DNA of 64,000 nucleotides from CBDBJQ01 sp965206405 (GCA_965206405.1 CBDBJQ010000006.1:1488001-1552000); one strand, 5' to 3'; shown: positions 1 through 9,064, counted from the stretch's first letter. Notes: generated by a model not told the origin, from the sequence alone. Program-made: numbers and translations.

Positions 1-1
1 A

Positions 2-940
2 GGCGCCTACAACTCCGGTTCTGTCTTTGAGGAAGGAAACCCCGGACACCGCCCTGCGGTCAAGGGAGGCTACTTCCCCGTGCCGCCGGTTGATTCGGGA
101 ACCGATCTGCGGGCCGAGATGGTTACCACCATGAGCCGCATGGGTCTCGCGATGGAAAAGCATCATCACGAGGTTGCGCCCTCGCAGCATGAGCTCGGTC
201 TCCAGTTCGATACCCTGCTGCGCTGCGCCGACAACATGCAGATCTACAAATACGTGGTTCACATGGTGGCCAACGAGTACGGAAAGACCGCCACCTTCAT
301 GCCCAAGCCTGTCGTCGGCGACAACGGATCAGGTATGCACATCCACCAGTCGATCTGGAAAGAAGGCCAGAGCGCTTTTTCCGGTACCCAGTACGCCGAC
401 CTGTCGGAAACCGCGTTGCACTATATTGGCGGCATCATCAAGCACGCCAACGCTCTCAACGCCTTCTCAAACCCCACCACTAACAGCTACAAGCGCCTGG
501 TTCCGGGCTTCGAGGCGCCGGTCCTGCTCGCCTATTCCGCGCGCAACCGCTCCGCGTCCTGCCGTATTCCCTACACGGCGAGCGCTGCCGCCAAGCGTGT
601 TGAGGTGCGGTTCCCCGATCCCGCGGCGAATCCCTACCTCACCTTCTCAGCGATGCTGATGGCTGGGCTTGACGGCATCGAGAACAAGATCCATCCCGGC
701 GACCCGATGGATAAGGATCTTTACGACCTGCCGCCGGAAGAGCTTGAAGGTGTTCCCACCGTCTGCGGATCCCTACGCGAAGCTCTTGCAGCCCTCGACG
801 CCGACCGCGATTTCCTCAAGAAGGGCGGCGTGATGACCGACGATATGATCGACGGTTACATCAAGCTCAAGATGGAGGAGACCGTGCGCTTCGAGATATC
901 GCCGCATCCAGTCGAGTTTTCGATGTACTACAGCGTCTGA
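2..940 (+). CDS. glnA: Glutamine synthetase type I, C-terminal part (5' end outside window)
   Basis: Glutamine synthetase makes glutamine from glutamate, ammonia and ATP in the cytoplasm. The reading frame is open from base 2, so the gene starts upstream of the window; the GTG at 80 is internal (Val of FPVPPVDS). The visible 312 residues include the GSGMHIHQS substrate/metal-binding stretch, the NPTTNSYKRLVPG loop, the RNRSASCRIP active-site segment and the adenylylation loop DLYDLPPEE, whose Tyr is at 722-724, so activity is probably controlled by GlnE. The protein ends in the family-typical HPVEFSMYYSV. A strong terminator follows. Confidence 0.97.
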   Translation, partial: GAYNSGSVFEEGNPGHRPAVKGGYFPVPPVDSGTDLRAEMVTTMSRMGLAMEKHHHEVAPSQHELGLQFDTLLRCADNMQIYKYVVHMVANEYGKTATFMPKPVVGDNGSGMHIHQSIWKEGQSAFSGTQYADLSETALHYIGGIIKHANALNAFSNPTTNSYKRLVPGFEAPVLLAYSARNRSASCRIPYTASAAAKRVEVRFPDPAANPYLTFSAMLMAGLDGIENKIHPGDPMDKDLYDLPPEELEGVPTVCGSLREALAALDADRDFLKKGGVMTDDMIDGYIKLKMEETVRFEISPHPVEFSMYYSV

Positions 941-977
941 GCACGCATGCCGCAGTCCGCGGCAACCAAAGACACGA

Positions 978-1010
978 CAGGGCGGCCCTCCGGGGCCGCC
1001 CTGTTTGCTT
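978..1010 (+). terminator. Rho-independent terminator of glnA
   Basis: A perfect 11-bp stem (978-988 with 993-1003, cagggcggccc / gggccgccctg) with a 4-base loop is followed by a short T-rich run, 38 bp after the glnA stop. Confidence 0.85.
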
Positions 1011-1040
1011 CCCGGCCTCGGTCAGAACGGTCTGGCCGCC

Positions 1041-1073
1041 CGGAAATACCCTCGAAATACCCGGAAATACCCC
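1041..1073. repeat. Three phased direct repeats upstream of parE
   Basis: The octamer gaaatacc occurs at 1043, 1054 and 1064, that is 10-11 bp apart (about one helical turn), inside a cGGAAATACCc context. They sit between the glnA terminator and parE. They could be binding sites for a regulator of parE, or a slippage duplication; nothing in the sequence decides. Confidence 0.45.
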
Positions 1074-1188
1074 GGCATAACGTTGCAAAACACTATATTT
1101 TGTGGCATCTGGGGCTGGTGCTACTATCTCTGCACGGAATCGGCTTACAATGCCGGCCGATGATGCACCCAACGGGGACACGCCCAGC

Positions 1189-3210
1189 ATGAACGACCTG
1201 TTCTCCGCCGCTCCGGCAAGGCGGAAATCTACAGAGTCGAAGAAAAAGCGCGGGGGCCAATACACCGCCGAGGACATCGAGGTTCTCGAGGGTCTCGATC
1301 CTGTCCGGCGCCGGCCGGGCATGTATATCGGCGGCACCGACGCGCACGCCATGCATCACCTCGCCGCCGAGGTTCTCGACAACGCCATGGACGAAGCGGT
1401 GACCGGTCATGCCGGCAAGATCTCCTTGGAGCTGGGTGCCGACAGTACCCTGACCGTCACCGACAACGGGCGCGGCATTCCCGTCGACCCGCATCCGAAG
1501 TTCCCGAAAAAATCCGCCCTCGAGGTCATCCTCACCACTCTGCACAGCGGCGGGAAATTCTCCGGTAAGGTCTACGAGAATGCCGGTGGGCTTCACGGTG
1601 TTGGTATCTCTGCGGTCAACGCGCTGTCAGAATTACTACTCGTCGAAGTCGTCCGCGATCGGAAACTGCACACCCAAACCTATGTGCGCGGCGTGCCCAA
1701 GACGACGCTGAAAGCCACCAAAGTGGCCCGCAAACGCAAAGGCACGCTGGTGCGCTTCCGACCCGATGGAAAGATCTTCGGCGCCGACACTCAGTTCGAT
1801 CCAAGCCGCCTCTTCGCCATGGCGCGCTCGAAAGCCTACCTGTTCGGCGGTGTCGAGATTGCATGGCAGTGTGATCCCAATCTGGCTAAGGGAGATGTTC
1901 CGGAAAAAGCCGTCCTGCGGTTCCCGAACGGTCTTGTGGATTTCCTCACCGAGACGCTCGGCGACACACCGCCGGAAAACCTGTTCACCGGGCATGCCGA
2001 GACCAAGAGCGGGAAACTCGACTGGGCGATCGCCTGGCTCGAGGGGAACAGGGGCTTCATCCACTCCTACTGCAACACCATCCCCACCCCTCTTGGCGGC
2101 AGTCACGAGGCGGCCCTGCGCAGCGCGCTCGTCAAGGCAGTCCGCGCGCATGCCGACCTGGTCGGCGACAAGCGGGCCCGCAAGGTAAAGGCCGAGGATG
2201 TCGCCGGCGATGCCGGGATCATGCTCTCGGTGTTCGTTCCCAACCCGGAGTTCCAGGGCCAGACCAAGGAGCGTCTCAATTCCTCCGCCGCAGCGAAACT
2301 GGTGGAAACCGCGCTGCGGGATCATTTCGAGATCTGGCTGTCGAACGACCCGGAGACAGCAAAAGCCCTGCTCGAGACCTTCGCCGACCGCATGGAAGAA
2401 CGCGAACGCCGGCTCTCCGACCGCACTGTCCGGAAAAACCCGACACGCAAGATGCGCCTGCCAGGCAAGCTCACCGACTGCAGCAGCGAATCGGCTGAGG
2501 GAACCGAGATCTTTATCGTCGAGGGGGATTCAGCTGGCGGATCCGCCAAACAGGCGCGCGACCGCCGGACTCAGGCGGTGTTGCCCCTGCGCGGGAAAAT
2601 CCTGAACGTGGCCAGCGCATCGACCGACAAGCTTGCCGCCAACCAGGAGCTGTCCAACCTGATTCAGGCCATCGGTTGCGGTACTGGCAGCAATTTCGAC
2701 GCCGCAAAGCTCCGCTATGAGCGCATTATCATCATGACCGATGCGGATGTCGACGGCGCCCATATCGCCTCGTTGCTGATGACGTTCTTTTATAGCGAGA
2801 TGCCCGAGATCATCGCACGGGGCCGGCTGTTCCTCGCCATGCCGCCGCTTTATCGGCTGTCCCAGGGCGGCCGCACCGTCTATGCGCGTGACGATGAGCA
2901 CCGCCAGCAGCTTCTCGAGACCGTCTTCAAAGGACGTGGCAAGGTCGAGATCAGCCGCTTCAAGGGCCTTGGCGAAATGCCGGCGATCCAGCTCAAGGAC
3001 ACGACGATGCAGCCGGAGAACCGCACCCTGCTCCAGGTCGAGATGCCCGACGGCAAAAACGGCAAATCGTCCGACAAGCGGCAGGATGGCGATCGCCCGG
3101 GGGGAACGGAGACGGCGTGGCTGGTTGAAACCCTTATGGGGCGGAGACCGGAAAAACGCTTCGATTACATCCGCAAGAACGCGGAGTTCGTCACCGACAT
3201 CGATGCCTGA
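1189..3210 (+). CDS. parE: DNA topoisomerase IV subunit B
   Basis: ParE is the ATPase subunit of topoisomerase IV and works with ParC to decatenate daughter chromosomes. The sequence shows the GHKL ATP site (EVLDNAMDEA, VTDNGRGIPVD, GGLHGVGISAVNALS) and the TOPRIM domain with EGDSAGGSAKQARDR, PLRGKILNV and the metal-binding DADVDGAHI, then the C-terminal FKGLGEMP. The ATG at 1189 gives 673 aa and an N-terminus (MNDLFSA) like other alphaproteobacterial ParE. The frame is open further upstream with an ATG at 1150 and a GTG at 1102, which are less likely starts. The last codons run to within 10 bp of the convergent CoA-transferase gene. Confidence 0.95.
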   Translation: MNDLFSAAPARRKSTESKKKRGGQYTAEDIEVLEGLDPVRRRPGMYIGGTDAHAMHHLAAEVLDNAMDEAVTGHAGKISLELGADSTLTVTDNGRGIPVDPHPKFPKKSALEVILTTLHSGGKFSGKVYENAGGLHGVGISAVNALSELLLVEVVRDRKLHTQTYVRGVPKTTLKATKVARKRKGTLVRFRPDGKIFGADTQFDPSRLFAMARSKAYLFGGVEIAWQCDPNLAKGDVPEKAVLRFPNGLVDFLTETLGDTPPENLFTGHAETKSGKLDWAIAWLEGNRGFIHSYCNTIPTPLGGSHEAALRSALVKAVRAHADLVGDKRARKVKAEDVAGDAGIMLSVFVPNPEFQGQTKERLNSSAAAKLVETALRDHFEIWLSNDPETAKALLETFADRMEERERRLSDRTVRKNPTRKMRLPGKLTDCSSESAEGTEIFIVEGDSAGGSAKQARDRRTQAVLPLRGKILNVASASTDKLAANQELSNLIQAIGCGTGSNFDAAKLRYERIIIMTDADVDGAHIASLLMTFFYSEMPEIIARGRLFLAMPPLYRLSQGGRTVYARDDEHRQQLLETVFKGRGKVEISRFKGLGEMPAIQLKDTTMQPENRTLLQVEMPDGKNGKSSDKRQDGDRPGGTETAWLVETLMGRRPEKRFDYIRKNAEFVTDIDA

Positions 3211-3219
3211 CGCCGCGCG

Positions 3220-4608
3220 TCACGCCCATTCCGGCGGATGCGCGCCAAGCGGCATCGGCGGACTGGGCCAGAAACCCGGTGTTTCCGAGAGAACGGCGAC
3301 TGGCGCGAGATGCCGAATCAAGCCGAACGGCGATGGCGTTTCCATCATGAAGTCCGGCACATCTTCCGGCCCGGGGTCCGGCAGGTCGCGCGCATCTTCC
3401 TTGGCACCGAAAACACCGAGGCGCCGGATCCAGTGCGCCGTCTGCGCCAACGACACCCGAACATGCCAGCTGCCGCCCTCGAGACTGCGCCGTCTTAATG
3501 CCTCCATGGCGCCATATGCTGCAATGTAGCCGGTCGCATAGTCTAAGACCTGGGCCGGCAGGTGATGCGGCCCATCGAGCCCCGCACTTTGTGTGTGCAC
3601 CAGGCCGCTGCAGCACTGGACCAGGCTGTCGAAACCGCGTTTCTCGGCCCAGGGTCCGAGCCGGCCATAGGCTGACAAGCTGACACAGACGATCCCCGGC
3701 TTGCGTTCGGCGAGATCCGCGGTCGCGCAGCCGAACCGGTCGAGAGCGCCGGGGCGGAAGGACTGGTTGAAGACGTCGGTCTCAGCGAGGAGGTTGTCGA
3801 AGGCCTTCCGTCCATCCTCCTGCCTGAGATCGATCTCGGCATTGCGCTTGCCGTTGCCGGTATCCATCAATAACGCCTCGACGAAGGGCAGATGCGGCGC
3901 ACTGATCCGCAGCACGTCCGCGCCGTGCTCCGCCAACGTCCGCCCGCAGATTGGCCCCGCGATCACACGCGTCAGATCGAGAACGCGAACATCTGAAAGC
4001 GGGCGCTCGGCAGGCGCAAAGGGGCGTGGCGGTGCATCGCCGATCCGGTCGATCTCATAGAGAGGAAGAGAGTCGATCGCCGCGGCTTGCGGATGCGCAT
4101 TCCATTCCTCGGGCGAACGGATTGCCGCGACACAAAGCCCGGCGTCGCTGCAGGCTTCCTCTACCGCCAAAGCCTCGCGCTTCGCGAGTGCGGCGGCGAC
4201 AGCGTCCCTATCGTTGTCACAGCCGAGAATCCTGAGAACTCCGTCGCGATGGTGGGGGAAATTGCAGTGCAGTTGGACCCAGCGCGCGTCGCCGGTTTCA
4301 TAAAAACCGGAAATCGGTCCCCAAACACTCGTCTTCTCCCCATCGCACCGAATCAGCCTGTCGCTTCGCATCGCCATTGCCGCATGGCGCACATCGACCC
4401 ATGCGCTTTGCTGCCGGCCGGTGCGCAATTCCCATATGCTGGTCGCACCGAAGGCGGTGGCCGCCACTGCCGCGGCGCCAGCCGTACCCAGGAAGGCGTT
4501 GGTTGCCAGTACGGGATCGGTCCCGACGATTTGGATTCTATCTCTCGGAGCCCGATCGGGGACGGCCAGGGACAGAATGTCATCCAGCGCCGCAAAGGCA
4601 TTGGGCAT
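3220..4608 (-). CDS. CaiB/BaiF family (family III) CoA transferase
   Basis: This 462-aa protein belongs to the family III CoA transferases, which move CoA between carboxylic acids through an aspartyl-CoA anhydride. The recognisable core lies in the C-terminal half: VRVLDLTRVIAGPICGRTLAEHGADVLRI, the GNGKRNAEIDL strand, the FNQSFRPGALDRFG segment and the VCVSLSAYG turn. The N-terminal ~230 residues resemble a second, more diverged CaiB lobe, so this may be a fused two-lobe form. The substrate cannot be told. I chose the ATG at 4608 because it precedes the first family-like sequence; the frame is open back to 4707 across a palindromic repeat. It is convergent with parE. Confidence 0.85.
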   Translation of the reverse strand: MPNAFAALDDILSLAVPDRAPRDRIQIVGTDPVLATNAFLGTAGAAAVAATAFGATSIWELRTGRQQSAWVDVRHAAMAMRSDRLIRCDGEKTSVWGPISGFYETGDARWVQLHCNFPHHRDGVLRILGCDNDRDAVAAALAKREALAVEEACSDAGLCVAAIRSPEEWNAHPQAAAIDSLPLYEIDRIGDAPPRPFAPAERPLSDVRVLDLTRVIAGPICGRTLAEHGADVLRISAPHLPFVEALLMDTGNGKRNAEIDLRQEDGRKAFDNLLAETDVFNQSFRPGALDRFGCATADLAERKPGIVCVSLSAYGRLGPWAEKRGFDSLVQCCSGLVHTQSAGLDGPHHLPAQVLDYATGYIAAYGAMEALRRRSLEGGSWHVRVSLAQTAHWIRRLGVFGAKEDARDLPDPGPEDVPDFMMETPSPFGLIRHLAPVAVLSETPGFWPSPPMPLGAHPPEWA

Positions 4609-4957
4609 ATACCGAATTCCCGTTATACAGCTCTTATACCGGTATACAGCTCTTATACCGGGGACAGGCCGGTTGCGTAATCGGGCGACAGAAACCACGG
4701 AACCCATATGGAATCAACCTGCTTGCACATTGCCTTTGCAAACAACATATGTAATGATACCAGGATCAGTCGGCGGTTTGTGCTGGCGAATACTTTTGTT
4801 AACTTGAGAACATCGCGCCTTGCCGTTTGAACAAACGCTCGTCAAGACGGTGCTGTTGGCGCTCTCACCAGCCAAATATCTGTGATTTTACTGACATCTT
4901 CGCAAGCGCCTCGATCTGGGCGATGCCGTTGGCAACAGCGAACACCGACGCGCGCCT
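4609..4957. other. Divergent intergenic region (CoA transferase / helicase)
   Basis: This 349-bp spacer carries the regulatory region of both divergent genes. The half nearest the CoA transferase holds a duplicated palindrome (separate entry). The rest is AT-richer than its neighbours, with no ORF or RNA gene that I can support. The helicase start has no clear Shine-Dalgarno sequence, and DEAD-box helicase genes often have long leaders, so part may be 5' UTR. Confidence 0.5.
4619..4661. promoter_or_regulatory. Tandem palindromic operator candidate
   Basis: The 19-bp unit tatacagctcttataccgg is present twice head to tail (4624-4642, 4643-4661). With flanking bases each copy makes an inverted repeat: ccggtata-7 bp-tataccgg at 4639-4661 is perfect, and the copy at 4619-4642 has one mismatch. 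A further tataccg half-site overlaps the CoA-transferase start codon (4608-4614). Position just upstream of that start suggests an operator for a dimeric repressor such as GntR or TetR; no regulator gene is adjacent. Confidence 0.5.
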
Positions 4958-6700
4958 ATGAGTGATGCCAGTTTCCAGGATCTCGGCCTCGGCGACAGCC
5001 TGCTCCAGGCAATCGATGATGCCGGCTACACGGAACCGACGCCGATCCAGGAAAAAGCCATCCCCTACATGCTGATGGGCCGCGACGTTATGGGCTGTGC
5101 CCAGACCGGTACCGGAAAAACGGCATCCTTCACATTGCCGATGATTGAGATTCTCGCCCAAGGCCGGGCCCGGGCGCGTCTTCCCCGATCCCTGATTCTT
5201 GAACCCACGCGAGAGCTCGCAACCCAGGTTTCCGACCAGTTTAATATCTACGGAAAATACGCCAAGCTGAGCCAGGCGCTGCTCATCGGCGGTGTCCAGT
5301 TCACCGAACAAACCCGCCTGCTCGAGCGCGGCGTCGATATCCTGATCGCCACACCCGGCCGTCTTCTGGACCATTTCGAACGCGGCAACATCCTACTGTC
5401 CGACGTCAAACTTCTGATCATAGACGAATCCGATCGCATGCTGGATATGGGCTTCATGCCCGATGTCGAGAAGATCACCTCCCGGCTCCCGGCAATCCGG
5501 CAGACGGTGATGTTCTCGGCCACCATGCCCCCGGAAATCCGCAAGCTTGCCGAGCAGTTCCTCATGAATCCGAAGGAAATCGCGGTCGACCCACCCGCAA
5601 CCGTGGCCGAACGAGTCGATCAATTTTGCATCATCGTACCCGAGTCACGGAAAAAGCAGACCTTGCGCGACCTTCTACGTATCGAGAATGTCCGCAACGC
5701 GCTGATTTTCTGCAACCGCAAGCGCGATGTGAGCTCCCTGCACCGGTTTCTTGAGGAGAACAAGTTCAGTGCTGGCGGACTGCACGGCGACATGGACCAG
5801 TACTCCCGCACGGAGACCCTCGATAAATTCAAGGGCGGCCAGATCCAGATGCTTGTTTGCTCGGATGTCGCAGCCAGGGGTCTCGACATCGCGGAGATGA
5901 GCCATGTCTTCAATTTCGACGTTCCGATCAACACGGACGATTACGTCCACCGCATCGGGCGGACCGGTCGCGCCAGTCGGCATGGGCGAGCCATAACGAT
6001 CGCGACAGAGGAAGAAAGCCGCTATCTCGACGCCATCCGGAAAATCTCCGGTCGCGGACTCCGCAAGATTTCCATCAACAAAGGCGCCAAAAGCCACACC
6101 GAGGAGCAAAGCTCCGCAAATCAGCAACGCGACAAAAACATCTCCGAAGCGCGCCAGGATGACAGGCGACAGGAGTCCGGCAACGGTCGCAGGAACAGAT
6201 CCCAGCGCAGTAATGGACGCAGTGAGGGGCGTGGTAACGGACGCGGTGATGAATCGGACAGACGACAGGACACGCACGGAAACGGTATTACCCCGGCAGA
6301 ACAGTCGGCAGAACAATCGAGAGAACAGAGTGCACCGGAATTCGAGCGCCGGGCGGAGCGCGACCGCACGCCCCAGACAGAGCCCGGATTTCCGGCAGAA
6401 CGCACATCCCAGGCAGAACGCACATCCCAGGCAGAACGCACATCCCAGGCAGAACGCACATCCCAGGCAGAACGCGCATTCCAGGCAGAACGCACATCCC
6501 AGGCAGAACGCACATCCCAGGCAGAACGCACATCCCAGGCAGAACGCGCATTCCAGGCAGAACGCGCATTCCAGACGGATAGGGCGGCCAGAGAAGCCAA
6601 CAATACCCGAAAACAGGATAAGCCTGGGCGGAAAGAAAAAGCCTCGGCTTTCGGCGACGAGAGCGACATCCCGGCCTTCATGCGCCAACCGGCGCGCTAG
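4958..6700 (+). CDS. RhlE-like DEAD-box RNA helicase with repetitive C-terminal tail
   Basis: ATP-dependent RNA helicase of the RhlE group, probably acting in ribosome assembly or RNA turnover. The helicase core (about residues 1-370) has the Q motif, AQTGTGKT (I), PTRELATQ (Ia), SAT (III), ARGLD (V) and HRIGRTGR (VI). Motif II reads DESD instead of DEAD. After the core comes a basic, low-complexity tail rich in Arg, Asn, Gly and Glu. It contains ten hexapeptides (AERTSQ or AERAFQ, residues about 480-539) encoded by an 18-bp tandem repeat. The start lacks an obvious Shine-Dalgarno site but gives the canonical N-terminus (FQDLGLGDSLL). The 580-aa length is long because of the tail. Confidence 0.93.
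   Translation: MSDASFQDLGLGDSLLQAIDDAGYTEPTPIQEKAIPYMLMGRDVMGCAQTGTGKTASFTLPMIEILAQGRARARLPRSLILEPTRELATQVSDQFNIYGKYAKLSQALLIGGVQFTEQTRLLERGVDILIATPGRLLDHFERGNILLSDVKLLIIDESDRMLDMGFMPDVEKITSRLPAIRQTVMFSATMPPEIRKLAEQFLMNPKEIAVDPPATVAERVDQFCIIVPESRKKQTLRDLLRIENVRNALIFCNRKRDVSSLHRFLEENKFSAGGLHGDMDQYSRTETLDKFKGGQIQMLVCSDVAARGLDIAEMSHVFNFDVPINTDDYVHRIGRTGRASRHGRAITIATEEESRYLDAIRKISGRGLRKISINKGAKSHTEEQSSANQQRDKNISEARQDDRRQESGNGRRNRSQRSNGRSEGRGNGRGDESDRRQDTHGNGITPAEQSAEQSREQSAPEFERRAERDRTPQTEPGFPAERTSQAERTSQAERTSQAERTSQAERAFQAERTSQAERTSQAERTSQAERAFQAERAFQTDRAAREANNTRKQDKPGRKEKASAFGDESDIPAFMRQPAR
6396..6575 (+). repeat. 18-bp coding VNTR, ten units
   Basis: Ten head-to-tail 18-bp units in the helicase gene: four cagaacgcacatcccagg, one cagaacgcgcattccagg, three of the first type, then two of the second (the last with a final a). 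There are no spacers. Being a multiple of three, it changes copy number without frameshift; it opens all other frames too, producing spurious long ORFs on both strands. Confidence 0.97.
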
Positions 6701-6761
6701 CAGCCGGCACTGTCACTGTCACTGGCGCTGGCACTAGAACAGCGCTGCAACCCCACTATGA

Positions 6762-7553
6762 TTACGGTCCCGCACTTTCAATCCCAAAGACCCGCGCGGC
6801 GAAACCCGGATAGGTTTCGGCCAGTTCCTCGGCGATCGGCCCCCGCATGAGTTCCAGTGTTTCGGCATCGGGGAGCGGCGTCTCAGGAACGATTTCGGGT
6901 ACGTCGAAGTCGAATCCCGTGTGCTCCTTGATGTCGTCGAGAGTCTGGCCGGGATGCACGCTCTCAAGGGAAAATCGTCCTTTGGTGCGGTCGAAAGCCA
7001 TCACGCAGCGCCCCGTCACCAGAGCATACGGCCCGCCCGGGCGGTAGATATTCGCAGGGCTGACACCGGGCGCGCTGATGAAGTCCACCTTTGGAACGAA
7101 CACCCGCGCGCTGTGTTCTTCGCGGAACAGAATCACCTTCGGCACGACGAAATACAGATAGGCCGACCCGAATGATCCCGGGAACCTGACTTTCTGCTTC
7201 GGATAATCGCCAATGCCGACAAGATTGATGTTGGCCTGGCCATCGACTTGCCCGCCGCCGAGGAAGAAGCAATCCAACCGTCCCTGCCCCGCGCAGTCAA
7301 ACAATTCTCGGCCGCCATCGCTCCACGGGTTGTGGCGCTGACTTCCGAGCAGCGAAAGCCGCAGCCGGCCGCCGCTCCGCCGGCGCACCAGCAACGCTGC
7401 AGCGCCCGGGATCGGAGAGGCATTGCCGACTGCAACGTGGCCGAGGCCCTCGATCATCCGGGCAAGAACCCCGATCAGGATCTCTGCAGTTTTGATATCT
7501 CCTGTTCCGGAAGATCCGGTTCCAGGCTTCCCGGTTTGTTGGGAATCGCTCAT
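6762..7553 (-). CDS. CoA transferase family I, beta subunit
   Basis: This 263-aa protein is the B-type subunit of a two-subunit family I CoA transferase (glutaconate / 3-oxoacid type; IpdB-like proteins of ring degradation are related). Recognisable parts are VAVGNASPIPGAAALL, FLGGGQVDGQANINLVGIGDY, KVRFPGSFGSAYLYF and FVPKVDFISAPG. Its ATG overlaps the stop of the alpha-subunit gene by 4 bp (ATGA), indicating translational coupling and a heteromeric complex. The substrate is unknown. The N-terminus has a short Gly/Ser/Thr-rich tail. Confidence 0.85.
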   Translation of the reverse strand: MSDSQQTGKPGTGSSGTGDIKTAEILIGVLARMIEGLGHVAVGNASPIPGAAALLVRRRSGGRLRLSLLGSQRHNPWSDGGRELFDCAGQGRLDCFFLGGGQVDGQANINLVGIGDYPKQKVRFPGSFGSAYLYFVVPKVILFREEHSARVFVPKVDFISAPGVSPANIYRPGGPYALVTGRCVMAFDRTKGRFSLESVHPGQTLDDIKEHTGFDFDVPEIVPETPLPDAETLELMRGPIAEELAETYPGFAARVFGIESAGP

Positions 7554-8440
7554 CCTGCGGCAGAAACGCCAAGATACTCGGCGAGATAGCGCACGAACCC
7601 TTCTTCGGTCCGGGCCAGTTCCGCATAGAGGGCGTAATGTCCCTCATCCCGCCCGTAATCACCGTACAGTCCGGTCGGCCAGGCGCCGTTAGGGATTTCG
7701 GCCAAGGCCGAGACGTAGATTCCGGGAATGGTGCCGGCGGCATGTTTCGGATCTGCCATCAGGTCTTCATCGATGATTTTCTCAACCGTCACGAAAGTTT
7801 CCCGGGCGGCATGGGCCATCGCCATCAACTCGCGCCGGACGCCGATCCAGACATTGCCGGCGGTGTCTGCAAGGGGAGCATGCAACAACGCGATATCCGG
7901 TGCGATCGCGGGAACAACGAGAATCGGATCATCCTCTGCAAAGGGATTGTCGACAACCTTCCAGTCCTCTCGCGTCCGTTCGATATCGGATCCAATGATT
8001 CCCCTTATCGGCATGAAGGGGATACCCTTCTCCGCCGCCTGCAACCCTGCGTGAATGGCCGGACAGGTGGCGTCCTTGATGGCGACCCTGCCGTCCCGGA
8101 CAGCAGCGGAAAACCGCGGCGCCGGGCCCTGCTCGCCGAGCGATACCGCCGCCGCCTCGACCGAGGCGACGCAACCGGCGCCGATCAGGAGGTCCGCCTG
8201 CAATCCCATTGTCGGCACGCCAAGGAGCTGGAGGCCAGAGATCGGGCGCGCAACCAGTCGCCGGACGATCTCGAGCGCACTTCCGCCATAGTAATCGGCG
8301 ACTAGTGCCAGCCTGGTGCCATCGGGAATACGGTTGACGATTTCGTCAGCATCCACAACACAACCGGCTCCCGGCAAAGACCGGATATCGGCAGGGACAG
8401 CAGAGTGCCTAACGGCAGAGGCCGCAACCGAATCTGTCAT
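7550..8440 (-). CDS. CoA transferase family I, alpha subunit
   Basis: The 296-aa partner of the following beta subunit. It has the family I alpha fold signatures: LALVADYYGGSALEIVRRL, the LQLLGVPTMGLQADLLIGAGCV segment and the PFMPIRGIIGSD loop, and the DIALLHAPLADTAGNVWIGVRRE stretch. I chose the ATG at 8440, which has GGGAG about 10 nt upstream; the frame is open to 8602 without a better start. Together the two subunits would activate or hydrolyse an organic acid CoA ester; IpdAB-like ring hydrolases are an alternative assignment to a true transferase. Confidence 0.85.
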   Translation of the reverse strand: MTDSVAASAVRHSAVPADIRSLPGAGCVVDADEIVNRIPDGTRLALVADYYGGSALEIVRRLVARPISGLQLLGVPTMGLQADLLIGAGCVASVEAAAVSLGEQGPAPRFSAAVRDGRVAIKDATCPAIHAGLQAAEKGIPFMPIRGIIGSDIERTREDWKVVDNPFAEDDPILVVPAIAPDIALLHAPLADTAGNVWIGVRRELMAMAHAARETFVTVEKIIDEDLMADPKHAAGTIPGIYVSALAEIPNGAWPTGLYGDYGRDEGHYALYAELARTEEGFVRYLAEYLGVSAAG

Positions 8441-8532
8441 GATGAAATTCTCCCGTGAAAACCGGCGGCCATGTATCGCCATCCGGAGAATTGCTTTTGG
8501 CAGATATCCCTGCCAGTCCGTTTCCGGGCCAG

Positions 8533-9039
8533 TCAGTTCCCGAGCACAGCCGGCCAATTCTCTTCCGCCGCCGCGATATTGCCGGGGATGTTCTGCTTCC
8601 ACGACGCCCGGACGCTGAGCGAGTAGTTCAGATAGAGTCGGCCATCAACGATACTCCAAGCATCGGGGGCGGTTGAGGCCGTATAGCCGCGGCTGACCGC
8701 CCAGGCGCAATAGCCGCCAAAGCGGGGCGCGTAACGCTCGGGTGCAGCCGCAAAGCTATCGCGGTTGGCCGCGCTGCTGAAATGCCAGGTCGCGCCTTTC
8801 CAGCTGTGGCTGAACCGGGCATCACCGGATACCGGGCGTCCCTCGGTGAAATAGGCCACGGGGTCGGTGCCGCGGATCGCAACGCCGCCCCGGCTGTAGA
8901 TCTCGGGCTGGGCGGCGGCGGCATCCGCTGGCATGAGCGTGGGCGCAAGCACCGGGGCAAGCAGCAATGCGAACAAGGCCGCCGCAATCAGGGATGCCGG
9001 GATGCGGGTATTCCGGTACATGCAACGATGCGCTTTCAT
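8533..9039 (-). CDS. Secreted YHS-domain protein (copy 1)
   Basis: A 168-aa protein with a hydrophobic N-terminal segment (about residues 13-40, ending near DAAAAQ) that looks like a signal peptide, followed by a YHS-like domain: GGVAIRGTDPVAYFTEGRPVSG, a KGATWHFSSAANRDSFAAAPERYAPRFGGYCAWAV core with the metal-site-like Cys, and a C-terminal NIAAAEENWPAVLGN. YHS domains are often metal-associated; these periplasmic versions have no known reaction. It is a tandem duplicate of the next upstream gene, 25 bp away. Confidence 0.85.
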   Translation of the reverse strand: MKAHRCMYRNTRIPASLIAAALFALLLAPVLAPTLMPADAAAAQPEIYSRGGVAIRGTDPVAYFTEGRPVSGDARFSHSWKGATWHFSSAANRDSFAAAPERYAPRFGGYCAWAVSRGYTASTAPDAWSIVDGRLYLNYSLSVRASWKQNIPGNIAAAEENWPAVLGN

Positions 9040-9064
9040 GCGGTGTTAGTCTCTGCCTTGTTGG

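Noticed and set aside
5675..6688. Long minus-strand ORF opposite the helicase (337 aa, and a 186-aa one in another frame)
   Set aside because: Its Cys-rich AFCLGC-type repeats are only the antisense of the 18-bp array, which lacks stops in all frames; the sense frame has clear helicase motifs.
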